Notes: generated by a model not told the origin, from the sequence alone. DNA of 64,000 nucleotides from Streptomyces bacillaris (GCF_003268675.1 NZ_CP029378.1:4650001-4714000); one strand, 5' to 3'. Shown: positions 1 through 8,462, counted from the first letter of the stretch. Numbers and translations: made by a program.

Positions 1-212
1 GCGAGGCGATCGCGGACCTGGCGGGGAGCTACGTCTACAGCGACTACTGCGACGGCACGCTCCGCACCCTGAAGATCGAGAACGGTGAGGTGACGGCCGA
101 GGGCGACCTCGGGGTCCAGGGCGGTGAGGTGATCTCGTTCGTGGAGGCGGGTGACGGGGAGCTGTACGTCCTGTCGATAGGCGGCCAGATCCACCGCCTG
201 AACCCGGCGTAA
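1..212 (+). CDS. C-terminal end of a PQQ/sorbosone-dehydrogenase-like beta-propeller protein (partial)
   Basis: Only the last 69 codons are in the window; the reading frame enters from the left edge and ends at TAA 210-212. The visible residues contain GSYVYSDYCDGTLR followed by short beta-strand-like segments ending in GQIHRLNPA. The YVYSDYC(D/T)G pattern is typical of the last blade of the glucose/sorbosone dehydrogenase-type six-bladed propeller family, whose members oxidise sugars or similar substrates outside the membrane. The assignment rests on this short tail, so the substrate cannot be named. The gene is separated from fbiC by a repeat-filled spacer. Confidence 0.6.
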   Translation, partial: EAIADLAGSYVYSDYCDGTLRTLKIENGEVTAEGDLGVQGGEVISFVEAGDGELYVLSIGGQIHRLNPA

Positions 213-228
213 CCACCGGAGCCCACCC

Positions 229-312
229 GGGCCCACTTCCAGCGCGGGCCGGGCCCACCCCAGCCCGTCCGGGCCCACCTCTAGCGCGGGCCGGGCCCAT
301 CCCAGCCCGTCC
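229..312. repeat. Two tandem 42-bp copies in the spacer before fbiC
   Basis: Copies occupy 229-270 and 271-312 and differ at only a few bases. Each begins GGGCCCAC and ends CAGCCCGTCC, and each holds an internal GGGCCGGGCCCA run. The second copy runs into the left arm of the inverted repeat described next. Confidence 0.85.
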
Positions 313-438
313 GGCGTCTGAGGTCGGAACCCTTGCTGGGGTGGGCCCGGCGCGGCTCCAGGCTCTTCGTGCACGAGACCCTCGTAGGGGCACCGGCCCC
401 CACGGCCAAGGTTCCGTCCTCAAACGCCGGACGGGCTG
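303..438. repeat. Inverted pair of the Streptomyces GCCCGTCCGGCGTTTGAGG-type intergenic element
   Basis: The arm at 303-323 (core GCCCGTCCGGCGTCTGAGG) and the arm at 418-438 (core CCTCAAACGCCGGACGGGC) are reverse complements at 20 of 21 positions. This short element is common between Streptomyces genes. The pair could fold into a large hairpin between the preceding gene and fbiC and may act in termination. The rest of 213-494 shows no gene. Confidence 0.8.
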
Positions 439-494
439 GTTGGTACGCCGGGCGGGCTGGTCACGGCCCCCCGCCCCGCTCGTATGCTCGGAGC

Positions 495-3089
495 ATGACC
501 GATCCCGAGCCCGATCCTCAGCCCGGACGCCCGACCACCAACGCCATGCGGCGCGCGCTCAAACGTGCCCGGGACGGGGTCGCCCTCGACGTCACCGAGG
601 CCGCCGTCCTGCTCCAGGCACGTGGCGACGACCTGAAGGATCTGGCCGCGTCCGCCGCCCGCGTCCGGAACGCGGGGCTGGAGGCGGCGGGCCGGCCGGG
701 CGTGATCACGTACTCGCGCAAGGTCTTCATCCCTCTCACCCGCCTCTGCCGTGACAGGTGTCACTACTGCACCTTCGTCACCGTCCCCGGCAAGCTCCGC
801 CGCGCCGGCCACGGGATGTTCCTCTCGCCCGACGAGGTGCTGAAGATCGCCCGCGAGGGCGCGGCCATGGGCTGCAAGGAAGCCCTGTTCACGCTCGGGG
901 ACCGCCCGGAGGACCGCTGGCCCGAGGCGCGGGAGTGGCTGGAGGCGGAGGGGTACGACGACACCCTCGCGTACGTACGGGCCATGGCGATCCGGGTCCT
1001 GGAGGAGACGGGCCTGCTGCCCCACCTCAACCCGGGCGTCATGACCTGGACCGACCTCCAGCGGCTGAAGCCCGTGGCGCCCTCCATGGGGATGATGCTG
1101 GAGACGACGGCCACCCGCCTCTGGTCCGAGCCCGGCGGCCCGCACCACGGCTCCCCGGACAAGGAACCGGCCGTACGGCTGCGCGTACTCGAAGACGCGG
1201 GCCGCTCCAACGTCCCCTTCACCACCGGCATCCTCATCGGGATCGGGGAGTCCTACGAGGAGCGCGCCGACTCCCTCTTCGAGCTGCGCAAGACGGCCCG
1301 CGCCTACCACGGCATCCAGGAAGTCATCGTGCAGAACTTCCGCGCCAAGCCGGACACGGCGATGCGCGGGATGCCCGACGCCGAGCTGGAGGAGCTGGCG
1401 GCCGCCATCGCCGTGGCCCGGCACATCCTCGGCCCGTCCGCCCGCATCCAGGCCCCGCCGAACCTGGTGGACGCCGAGTACGCGCTCCTCATCGGCGCGG
1501 GCATCGACGACTGGGGCGGGGTCTCGCCGCTCACCCCCGACCACGTGAACCCCGAGCGCCCCTGGCCGCACATCGACGAACTGGCGCGGAAGACGGCGGA
1601 GTCGGGCTTCACGCTCCGCGAACGCCTCACCATCTACCCCGAGTTCATCCAGCGCGGCGAACCCTGGCTCGACCCCCGCCTCCTCCCGCACGTCCGCGCC
1701 CTGGCCGACCCGGAGACGGGCCTCGCCCGCGAGGACGCGCTCCCGGTCGGCCTGCCCTGGCAGGAGCCGGACGAGGGGTTCACCTCCTTCGGCCGTACCG
1801 ACCTGCACGCCACCATCGACACAGAGGGCCGCACCGGCGACCGGCGTAACGACTTCGACGAGGTGTACGGGGACTGGGAGGCGCTCCGGGAGGCGGCGGC
1901 CCCCGGCATGGTCCCGTCCCGCATCGACGCCGACGTACGCCAGGCGCTGAGCCAGGCGGCCGACGACCCGACGAAGCTCACCGACGACCAGGCGCTCGCC
2001 CTGCTCCACGCGGACGGCCCGGCGCTGGACGAACTGTGCCGGATCGCGGACGCGCTGCGCCGGGACGTGGTCGGCGACGACGTCACGTACATCGTCACGC
2101 GGAACATCAACTTCACCAACGTCTGCTACACCGGCTGCCGCTTCTGCGCCTTCGCCCAGCGCCGCACCGACGCCGACGCGTACACGCTCTCCCTCGACCA
2201 GGTCGCGGACCGGGCGGCGCAGGCGTGGGACGTCGGCGCGGTCGAGGTCTGCATGCAGGGCGGCATCCACCCGGACCTGCCGGGGACGGCGTACTTCGAC
2301 ATCGCGCGGGCGGTGAAGGAACGCGTCCCCGGCATGCACGTCCACGCCTTCTCGCCCATGGAGGTCGTCAACGGCGCGACCCGCACCGGCATGTCGATCC
2401 GTGACTGGCTGACCGCCGCCAAGGAAGCGGGGCTCGACTCGATCCCCGGTACGGCGGCGGAGATCCTGGACGACGAGGTCCGCTGGGTCCTCACCAAGGG
2501 CAAACTGCCCACGGCCACCTGGCTGGAGGTCATCAGGACGGCGCACGAGGTGGGCCTGCGCTCGTCCTCGACGATGATGTACGGGCACGTGGACCAGCCC
2601 CGCCACTGGCTCGGCCACTTCCGCACGCTGGCCCGGCTCCAGCAGGAGACAGGCGGGTTCACGGAGTTCGTCACCCTCCCCTTCATCCACACCAACGCCC
2701 CGGTCTATCTGGCCGGCATCGCCCGCCCCGGCCCGACCGACCGCGATAACCGCGCGGTGACGGCGATGGCCCGGCTCCTCCTCCACCCGCACATCACCAA
2801 CATCCAGACGAGCTGGGTGAAGCTCGGCACGGAGGGCGCTGCCGAAATGCTCCGCTCGGGAGCCAACGACCTGGGCGGCACGCTGATGGAGGAGACCATC
2901 TCCCGTATGGCAGGCTCCAGTTACGGCTCGTACCGCTCGATCCAGGACCTCAAGGCCATCGCGGAACTGGCGGGCCGCCCGTCCCGCCCCCGTACGACGC
3001 TGTACGGGGAGGTCCCGGCGGAGCGGGTGGCGGCGGCGACGGCCTCGGACGGCCAGCTGCCGGAGTTGCTGCCGGTGCTGCCGAGCTGA
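495..3089 (+). CDS. fbiC: FO synthase, fused CofG/CofH radical-SAM enzyme of coenzyme F420 biosynthesis
   Basis: This 864-residue protein makes 7,8-didemethyl-8-hydroxy-5-deazariboflavin (FO), the F420 chromophore, from tyrosine and a ribityl-uracil. Two radical-SAM modules are fused, as in actinobacterial FbiC. The CofG-like half has C85-x3-C89-x2-C92 (CRDRCHYC) and the CofH-like half has C544-x3-C548-x2-C551 (CYTGCRFC), each a [4Fe-4S] site. Downstream landmarks such as VEVCMQGGIHPDLPG and the SSTMMYGH stretch fit CofH. The frame is open further upstream, but ATG 495 gives the usual family length and the upstream part is repeat DNA. It is monocistronic and ends at a convergent terminator. 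Confidence 0.96.
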   Translation: MTDPEPDPQPGRPTTNAMRRALKRARDGVALDVTEAAVLLQARGDDLKDLAASAARVRNAGLEAAGRPGVITYSRKVFIPLTRLCRDRCHYCTFVTVPGKLRRAGHGMFLSPDEVLKIAREGAAMGCKEALFTLGDRPEDRWPEAREWLEAEGYDDTLAYVRAMAIRVLEETGLLPHLNPGVMTWTDLQRLKPVAPSMGMMLETTATRLWSEPGGPHHGSPDKEPAVRLRVLEDAGRSNVPFTTGILIGIGESYEERADSLFELRKTARAYHGIQEVIVQNFRAKPDTAMRGMPDAELEELAAAIAVARHILGPSARIQAPPNLVDAEYALLIGAGIDDWGGVSPLTPDHVNPERPWPHIDELARKTAESGFTLRERLTIYPEFIQRGEPWLDPRLLPHVRALADPETGLAREDALPVGLPWQEPDEGFTSFGRTDLHATIDTEGRTGDRRNDFDEVYGDWEALREAAAPGMVPSRIDADVRQALSQAADDPTKLTDDQALALLHADGPALDELCRIADALRRDVVGDDVTYIVTRNINFTNVCYTGCRFCAFAQRRTDADAYTLSLDQVADRAAQAWDVGAVEVCMQGGIHPDLPGTAYFDIARAVKERVPGMHVHAFSPMEVVNGATRTGMSIRDWLTAAKEAGLDSIPGTAAEILDDEVRWVLTKGKLPTATWLEVIRTAHEVGLRSSSTMMYGHVDQPRHWLGHFRTLARLQQETGGFTEFVTLPFIHTNAPVYLAGIARPGPTDRDNRAVTAMARLLLHPHITNIQTSWVKLGTEGAAEMLRSGANDLGGTLMEETISRMAGSSYGSYRSIQDLKAIAELAGRPSRPRTTLYGEVPAERVAAATASDGQLPELLPVLPS

Positions 3090-3098
3090 GGGGTGGCG

Positions 3099-3141
3099 GG
3101 GGGAGCGAGGCAGCGACGGCGCACCCCTGCCCCGCTCCCCC
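3099..3141. terminator. Convergent terminator between fbiC and the lipoprotein operon
   Basis: GGGGGAGCG (3099-3107) pairs perfectly with CGCTCCCCC (3133-3141) around a 25-nt loop. It lies between two converging stop codons (3089 and 3153) and could serve both strands. Confidence 0.65.
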
Positions 3142-3152
3142 TGGCCTGAGGG

Positions 3153-3707
3153 TTACGGGCGGCAGCCCTCCGCCTCCATGGCGACGGGCAGTTGGGAGCG
3201 CAGGAACTTCTCCAGCAGGCGACGGCGTTCCGCGGTGTCCTCGGGGTCCTCCACACCGTCCATGGCCAGTACGTATTGCATCTTCTCGCCCTTGTACGTG
3301 CACGCCTGCACGGCCATCCCTCCGTGGTCCGCGATGGTGGCGCCGTCGCCGATGTCGGCCGGTGCCGGATTCCCCAGGCGGCGCATGCCACTGGCGCTGA
3401 CTTCCAGGGGCTTGACGAACGGTTCGACGACGTCGCCTCTCAGCCCTACCTGCTCCTTTCCATCCACCTCGAACTCGCAGCGCGGCTGTTTGGGTTCGGA
3501 GAACGTGTCCTTGGTCTTCAGTTCTTCGCCCCTGGGCAGCAGCGCGCCGATGAGGTCGGGGTCGACCTTGGTGCCGCAGGCCTCGGAGATTCTGAAGGCG
3601 TCGGGGCCCCCGCAGCCTGTGGCCCCGACGAGCATCACGGTGAGCAGCGCGGCACAGCCCACCCGCCGCGACATGGTTTTCCCCGTCGGCTTCATCGACT
3701 TCATCAT
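3153..3707 (-). CDS. Small lipoprotein of unknown function, last gene of a WXG100-like operon
   Basis: The 184-residue product starts with a basic N-terminus, a hydrophobic stretch and a lipobox-like VGATGC at about residues 27-32, so it should be lipidated at Cys32 and sit outside the membrane. The mature part has spaced cysteines (SEACG, PRCEFE, QACTY, EGCRP) that could form disulfides. ATG 3707 overlaps the TGA of the upstream gene as ATGA, with GGAGG directly before it, which points to translational coupling; Met at 3704 or 3695 is also possible. It resembles the DUF3558-type lipoproteins of actinomycetes in layout, but I cannot confirm membership. Confidence 0.75.
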   Translation of the reverse strand: MMKSMKPTGKTMSRRVGCAALLTVMLVGATGCGGPDAFRISEACGTKVDPDLIGALLPRGEELKTKDTFSEPKQPRCEFEVDGKEQVGLRGDVVEPFVKPLEVSASGMRRLGNPAPADIGDGATIADHGGMAVQACTYKGEKMQYVLAMDGVEDPEDTAERRRLLEKFLRSQLPVAMEAEGCRP

Positions 3708-5890
3708 CCTCCGCCCTTCAGCCCGCTGGCGCGGTCGTTGCCGTCGTAGGCAGCAGTGCCGATCTCCCTCGTGAGCGTGTAGCGAGAGTTGGAATGCTGG
3801 GGGTTCGCCTCGGCCCACTGGTCGGCGAGCGCCTGCAACTGCTGTTCCCTGCCCTTGAAGGTTTCCTTGTTGTCCTGCTGCTGGATGGTGTCGATCCGCT
3901 TCTGCTCCTGCGTCTGCCATTCGTAGGCCACCGCGTCGATCCCGCGCTGGGCGATGTCTCCGACGCCGGGGACGAAGTTCGCGATGCTGCCGAACCCGTG
4001 GTACAGCCACTTCGCGTCCCATGAGGGGTCGTCCTTGTCGGTGGTCAGGGCCTGGTAGCGCGCCTGTTCCAGGAATCCGACGGTACCGCCTGCCCGCTGC
4101 AGGGTCTCCTTGGGATCCTTTGGGTTGTCCTCGTGGATGTCCCTGACCATCTCCCGGTTCAGTCCCTCGTTGAGGATGGTGTAGGCGTTCTGGTCGCGGG
4201 AGATCTGCTTCGAGACCTCCAGCAACTCGTCCCGTTCCAGCAGCCTCGCGTCCTTGGGGTCATCGGCCAGGGCGCTGGCGGAGTGGTGCACCACGTCCCC
4301 GTGGTTCGTCAGAACGATCGCCATGTCGTCCCGCATCTCCGCGGGGAAGTCGTCGCCCCGCTGCGCGAGGTACTTGAGCGAGCTGTCGAGCACCTGCCGG
4401 TGCTGCCCGGTGTGCTCGACGGGTCGCGCGGACCGGTCGTCCGGGTCGACCCCGGTCGCCGCCGCGACCAGCGCGTCGCCGGTCGCCTCGTAACTCGCGT
4501 TCGGACCCTTGTAGTCGCTCGCCGACTTCCCGTATCCCATGGAGTCGGGCACCACGTCGTTGAAGGGCTTGCGGTCCTTCAGAACGTGCTGGGCGTTGTC
4601 CTGCGGGTCGGTCGAGCTGAAGAACTCCGTCGCCGCGTCGGGGTTGTGGGCCAGCGCCTTCATGAACCCGGTCATCGGGTCCGTACCGGCGTCGTTGTTC
4701 TCCCCGTAGTGGAGCTGGTCGATCTTCGCGTACGACGGGAGCTTGTCCCAGGGCAGCACGTCCTCGCGGCGCTTGCCGCCAGGCCCCGGGTCCCTGACGT
4801 CCCCGGTGTTCTCCTTCTCGAACTTGACGAGTGCGTTGCCGTAGTCGTTGAGGAAGCCGGCCTCGTACGTGCCGTGGCGCATGAGGTTGCTCATCGCCTG
4901 GAAGCCGTAGACACGGGTCTGGCTGGTGCCCTTGCCGTTGCCGACGTCCTCGCCGCCGAGGGCGACGACCCGCTCCTTCCACGCCTCCATGCCCTCGCTG
5001 TTGGAGTGGGAGGCGGTGCCCAGCGTGGTGCCCAACTGCTTCTCCAGCGTGCCGAGCAGTTTCATGCGCTCTTCGCGCGCCTCCCGCGTGCCCGTACCGC
5101 CGCCGTCGCGGTTCTCCCAGCTGTCCAGGTCCACGGCCCCGGCGAAGAACTTCAGCGTCCCTTCCGGGCCGAGGCCGAGGGCCACGCGTTCGGCGAAGAC
5201 GGGATCGTTCGGATGAGCCTTCAGCAGCGCGTTGAAGCGTTCCAGCTGCTCGTTGGTGATCCGGCTGGGGTCCAGCTTGCCCAGGGCGATGAGTTCGTCG
5301 GAGTCGTCGATGGACTTCTGCGCCGCGTCGAAGCTCTTGAAGCCGTTCGATTCGAATCCGTGCTTGTCCTTGGCGTGGAAGCGCAGCGCCGTGGCGGCCG
5401 TGCTGTCGGTCTCACCCGCCGCGGTCAGGATCGTGCTGATCTCCTTGGCCACCGCGTCGATCTCCGCCTGCGTCGGCGGTTCGATCTTCGCGTCCCCGGC
5501 CGCCTGCGGCGAGGGGAGGGCGGCATTCACCACGCCCTTGTCGTTCACGTAGATGTTCTTCTTGGCGGCCCGGCTCACCGCGTCGGCCAAGTCGGCCTTG
5601 TGCTTGGTCAGTTTGGTGTGCGCGCCGCTCAGGATCGTGTGCACGCTCCGTGCAACGGTGACGACATCGTCGAACTCCCGGGCCGTGACCGTGACGAAGT
5701 CCTTGGTCACGGTCGCGTTCAGCCCTTTCCAGTCGGCCGCCTTGGCCTTGCGGTCCATGTCCGCCGCGCTGACCTGGCCGTTGCCGCCGTCGGCCACCTT
5801 GACCAACTTGTCGATCATCGCCTGCCAGTCCGTCACCGCCGCCTGGAGCTTGCCCAGTCGCAGATCGTTGAGCTCTTGGAAGGTGACCAT
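3704..5890 (-). CDS. Large helical protein of a WXG100-like operon, function unknown
   Basis: This 728-residue protein has no signal peptide. The first 120 residues (MVTFQELNDLRLGKLQAAVT onward) are predicted helical and resemble the ESX/WXG100 substrate fold, with a tryptophan in the first helix region. The middle (about 180-600) is charged and repetitive in style. The C-terminus holds a G-rich hydrophobic patch (HGFGSIANFVPGVGDIAQ) followed by a Q/E-rich helix. Such proteins accompany small WXG-like partners in Streptomyces and may be large type VII substrates. It starts 30 bp after the 149-residue partner gene and overlaps the lipoprotein gene, so the three are probably one operon. Confidence 0.75.
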   Translation of the reverse strand: MVTFQELNDLRLGKLQAAVTDWQAMIDKLVKVADGGNGQVSAADMDRKAKAADWKGLNATVTKDFVTVTAREFDDVVTVARSVHTILSGAHTKLTKHKADLADAVSRAAKKNIYVNDKGVVNAALPSPQAAGDAKIEPPTQAEIDAVAKEISTILTAAGETDSTAATALRFHAKDKHGFESNGFKSFDAAQKSIDDSDELIALGKLDPSRITNEQLERFNALLKAHPNDPVFAERVALGLGPEGTLKFFAGAVDLDSWENRDGGGTGTREAREERMKLLGTLEKQLGTTLGTASHSNSEGMEAWKERVVALGGEDVGNGKGTSQTRVYGFQAMSNLMRHGTYEAGFLNDYGNALVKFEKENTGDVRDPGPGGKRREDVLPWDKLPSYAKIDQLHYGENNDAGTDPMTGFMKALAHNPDAATEFFSSTDPQDNAQHVLKDRKPFNDVVPDSMGYGKSASDYKGPNASYEATGDALVAAATGVDPDDRSARPVEHTGQHRQVLDSSLKYLAQRGDDFPAEMRDDMAIVLTNHGDVVHHSASALADDPKDARLLERDELLEVSKQISRDQNAYTILNEGLNREMVRDIHEDNPKDPKETLQRAGGTVGFLEQARYQALTTDKDDPSWDAKWLYHGFGSIANFVPGVGDIAQRGIDAVAYEWQTQEQKRIDTIQQQDNKETFKGREQQLQALADQWAEANPQHSNSRYTLTREIGTAAYDGNDRASGLKGGG

Positions 5891-5920
5891 GCCGCTCGCC
5901 CCCGTGGTTCGCCGTACTGG

Positions 5921-6370
5921 TTACGTGTAGTAGTCGCGGATACGCGAGACGGAGAGGTCGTCCCCGCCGGCGGTGCGCATGTCCGTGGCGATCTTGACCT
6001 CGTCCTTCGCGCGCTCGGCGCGTGAGTAGTCGAGGTGGTTGGAGATGTGCGCACACGCCTGCTTGAGCGTTCCCGACTTCGTGATCCAGGCGTCATGCAG
6101 TTCGGTCAGGGCGGAGCCCATGTCCAGTCCGTCGTTGAAGAGCTGGATGGACGCGTCGAAGGTGCTCTGCCGGGCGTGGTCGGACGCGGTCGAGAACTGC
6201 TGCCGCAGACCGTACGCCAGGTTGCCCAACGCCCCCAGGACGTCGTTGTGGACGATCAGGTCCCCATTGCCGCCGCTCCCGCCACTGCCTTCGGGTGCGA
6301 CCTGGTTCAGCCGCATGGACGTGTCCTGCTGCGCCCTGCTCTTCGCCTGCTCCCACTCGTCCCACGCCAT
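5921..6370 (-). CDS. WXG100-like small helical protein, probable type VII partner
   Basis: The product is 149 residues, starting MAWDEWEQAKSRA. ATG 6370 has a clear CGGAGGA site just upstream. It is entirely helical in composition, without a signal peptide, and has a Trp-containing helix around residues 88-95 (ELHDAWITK). Size, composition and position before a large LxG-style partner fit an ESX-type secreted chaperone or substrate. It is the first gene of a three-gene minus-strand operon. The family is not certain because a strict W-x-G turn is not visible. Confidence 0.75.
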   Translation of the reverse strand: MAWDEWEQAKSRAQQDTSMRLNQVAPEGSGGSGGNGDLIVHNDVLGALGNLAYGLRQQFSTASDHARQSTFDASIQLFNDGLDMGSALTELHDAWITKSGTLKQACAHISNHLDYSRAERAKDEVKIATDMRTAGGDDLSVSRIRDYYT

Positions 6371-6509
6371 AGGTCCTCCGTGAAGCCGTACGCCGATTCT
6401 TCTTCCGCCGTGAGGTTGCCTCTTGCTCCACGTTATCTTCGCTTCTTGATCGTTTGCTGAAGGGGTGCCGGGCGGGTATTTGAGGGTCGGTCTTCCGTTT
6501 CTTTCTGTC

Positions 6510-6538
6510 ATGACCCGGGCAACTCTTGCGGGGGTCAT
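6510..6538. promoter_or_regulatory. Imperfect 29-bp palindrome upstream of the NPP1 gene
   Basis: The arms start ATGACCC and end GGGTCAT around CAACTCTTG, with two mismatched pairs. It lies about 40 bp before the NPP1-family start codon in the divergent region shared with the WXG-like operon, and could be an operator or a leader hairpin. Confidence 0.4.
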
Positions 6539-6577
6539 CCCTGCCGTCACGTGCTGTTGAGACAGGAGCGAGAAATC

Positions 6578-7435
6578 ATGCGAACCCTGCCGATACCGGT
6601 ATTCGCCCGCAAAGTCCGCCGCCAGTCGCATGCGACCGCAGGCGCCTCTCTTTCCTTGCGCAACCGTCACGCCACCCGCACCGCCACCGTCCTCGCCGCC
6701 GCCGGCGTCCTCGTGCTCGGCACCGCGTCCGCCGTCCACGCCGACCCGCCGCAGCACCTGCCGCAGAACGCCGGCGGGTACGAGCAGAGCTTCTCGCCCG
6801 CCTACGACTACGACGGGGACGGCTGCTACGCCACCCCCGCCATCGGGCCGGACGGCACCCTCGCGCCCGGGCTCAGGACCACCGGGGCGATCAACGGGAG
6901 CTGCCGGGACAAGTGGGACCTGGACAACTCGCAGACGTACGCCCGCTCGAAGTGCAACAACGGGTGGTGCGGCATCGTCTACGCGAGCTACTTCGAGAAG
7001 GACCAGGCCGTCCACGGCAGCGGCCTCGGCGGGCACCGCCATGACTTCGAGCACGTCATCTCCTGGGTCAACCAGGCGTCGAACCAGGTGGATTACGTCT
7101 CGACCACCCAGCACCGCACGGTCAGGACCTACCCCCGCTCCCAGGTCCGCTTCGACGGCTCGCACCCCAAGGCCGTCTACCACAAGGACGGCGCGAGCAC
7201 GCACTTCTTCCGGCTCGCCAACAGCAACGACGAGCCGCCCGAGAACCACTACGGCAACTGGCGCTACCCCCCGATCGTCGACTGGAACGGCTTCCCCACC
7301 ACGGAACTCCGCGACCGCCTCATGAACGCCGACTTCGGCGCCGCCACCATCAAGGTCACCGACAAGGGCGACCGCTTCCGCAACCTGCTCAACAGCTCGA
7401 AGCCCGCCGGGATCCCCTTCGATCCCTGGGCCTGA
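6578..7435 (+). CDS. Secreted NPP1 (necrosis-inducing, NLP) family protein
   Basis: The 285-residue product has a long basic N-terminus, a hydrophobic segment at about 37-50 and a likely signal-peptidase site near SAVHA-DP, so it should be exported. The NLP signature appears as GHRHDFE at 152-158; the canonical heptapeptide is GHRHDWE, whose His/Asp/Glu residues bind the divalent metal needed for membrane damage by plant-pathogen NLPs. Cysteines at about 83, 109, 126 and 131 may form disulfides. ATG 6578 has an AGGAG site 9 nt upstream. The Trp-to-Phe change is conservative. Whether the protein is cytolytic in this organism is unknown. Confidence 0.9.
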   Translation: MRTLPIPVFARKVRRQSHATAGASLSLRNRHATRTATVLAAAGVLVLGTASAVHADPPQHLPQNAGGYEQSFSPAYDYDGDGCYATPAIGPDGTLAPGLRTTGAINGSCRDKWDLDNSQTYARSKCNNGWCGIVYASYFEKDQAVHGSGLGGHRHDFEHVISWVNQASNQVDYVSTTQHRTVRTYPRSQVRFDGSHPKAVYHKDGASTHFFRLANSNDEPPENHYGNWRYPPIVDWNGFPTTELRDRLMNADFGAATIKVTDKGDRFRNLLNSSKPAGIPFDPWA

Positions 7436-7469
7436 GGCGAGGGCCGTCGCCGGGTGAGCTGTGCATCTG

Positions 7470-7505
7470 TTGACTTTCGATAGCTGTCGATCGAAAATCG
7501 ATCGA
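7470..7505 (+). promoter_or_regulatory. Leaderless promoter with overlapping palindromic operator
   Basis: TTGACT (7470-7475) and GAAAAT (7493-7498) are 17 bp apart and place the transcription start on the A of ATG 7505; there is no ribosome binding site. TCGATCGA-AAA-TCGATCGA (7487-7505) overlaps the -10 box and the start, and TTTCGAT/ATCGAAA (7475-7496) forms a second inverted repeat. The XRE regulator encoded downstream is the natural candidate to bind here. Confidence 0.7.
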
Positions 7506-8002
7506 TGCACAGTCTCCTGGTGGGCATCCTCCGCATCGGCATCGCGGTAGTCGTTCTCTTCGGCCTCTTCGCCCAGGCCGTCATCATCCCGACGACCGCC
7601 GCCGACGAGGTCGACCTCTTCCCTCCGTACGAGCCCTACGCCCTGCCCTACACCATCGCCTCGATCCTCGGCGTCGCCTGCGTGCAGCTCGCCCTGGGCG
7701 CCATCTGGATGCTGCTCTCCATGGTCGAGCGCGACGCCATCTTCACGCGCTCCGCCTTCCGTTGGGTGGACACCGTCATCGGCGCGGCCGTGGTGGCGAC
7801 CGTGATCGCCCTGGGGGCGGCGGTGCACCTGACCTTCGACACCATCCCGTCGCCCGACGACGGCATGAACGTCGAGGGCGCGCTGTTCGCGGCGGTGGCA
7901 TGCGTGGGGGTGGGTGCGGCATTCTCCATGCTCATGGTCATCATGCGCACGCTGCTCGGCAAGGCGATGGACATGCGGACAGAGCTGGCCGAGGTCATCT
8001 GA
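7505..8002 (+). CDS. DUF2975-type four-helix membrane protein
   Basis: The 165-residue product has four hydrophobic segments (about 5-30, 47-70, 84-106 and 119-142) with little soluble sequence between them. This matches small DUF2975 membrane proteins, which are typically paired with a YozG-like XRE regulator, as is seen here. The start at ATG 7505 coincides with the predicted transcription start. The TGA overlaps the next ATG by one base (TGATG), so the pair is translationally coupled. The function of the family is not known; a role in sensing or sequestering the regulator at the membrane is only inference. Confidence 0.85.
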   Translation: MHSLLVGILRIGIAVVVLFGLFAQAVIIPTTAADEVDLFPPYEPYALPYTIASILGVACVQLALGAIWMLLSMVERDAIFTRSAFRWVDTVIGAAVVATVIALGAAVHLTFDTIPSPDDGMNVEGALFAAVACVGVGAAFSMLMVIMRTLLGKAMDMRTELAEVI

Positions 8003-8211
8003 TGCCGATCGTCGTCGACATCGACGTCCTGCTCGCCCAACGGAACATGTCCGTGGGCGAGTTCGCCGCAGCCGTCGGTATCACGCCCGCCAATATCGCC
8101 GTCCTGAAGAACGGCCGCGCGAAGGCGGTGCGGTTCGCGACCCTGGACGCGATCTGCCGCGTACTGGAGTGCCAGCCGGGGGACGTGCTGCGGTACGTCC
8201 CCGACGAGTGA
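8002..8211 (+). CDS. YozG-like XRE family transcriptional regulator
   Basis: This 69-residue protein is almost only a helix-turn-helix: MSVGEFAAAVGITPANIAVLKNG is the HTH core and FATLDAICRVLECQPGDVLRYVP is the conserved C-terminal helix pair of HTH_26-type regulators. It is coupled to the DUF2975 gene by a one-base TGATG overlap. It probably autoregulates the operon through the TCGATCGA palindrome over the promoter; that link is inferred from position alone. Confidence 0.9.
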   Translation: MPIVVDIDVLLAQRNMSVGEFAAAVGITPANIAVLKNGRAKAVRFATLDAICRVLECQPGDVLRYVPDE

Positions 8212-8261
8212 CCGCTCACGCCCCTGGCCGAACGGACCGGGGGCGCGAGCGGCGGGTTCGT

Positions 8262-8462
8262 TCAGCCCTCGGTCGCGAACTCCACGAAGGCGGTCCAGGC
8301 GGGGGCGGCGATGAGGAGCACCGGGCCCGTCGGGGCCTTGCTGTCGCGTACGGGGATGACACCGGGGTGGCCGTCGGCCACCTCGATGCAGTTGTTGGCG
8401 CCCCCGTCGCTGTAGCTGGACTTGCGCCAGGCGGCGGTTGAGAGGTCGGGCGTGCGCTTCAT
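8262..8462 (-). CDS. DUF397 small protein paired with an XRE regulator
   Basis: The 66-residue product carries the DUF397 hallmarks WRKSSYSDGGANNCIEV, VRDSK and a final AWTAFVEFA helix. Its ATG overlaps the TGA of the upstream XRE gene (ATGA, 8459-8462). DUF397 proteins are small partners of Scr1/WhiJ-type regulators in Streptomyces, and several act on development or behave like antitoxin-style modules. The organisation here is the standard XRE-DUF397 order. Confidence 0.9.
   Translation of the reverse strand: MKRTPDLSTAAWRKSSYSDGGANNCIEVADGHPGVIPVRDSKAPTGPVLLIAAPAWTAFVEFATEG

Noticed and set aside
420..2792. A 790-codon open frame antisense to fbiC
   Set aside because: It mirrors the GC-biased third positions of fbiC, has no family motif and crosses two certain radical-SAM clusters on the other strand.
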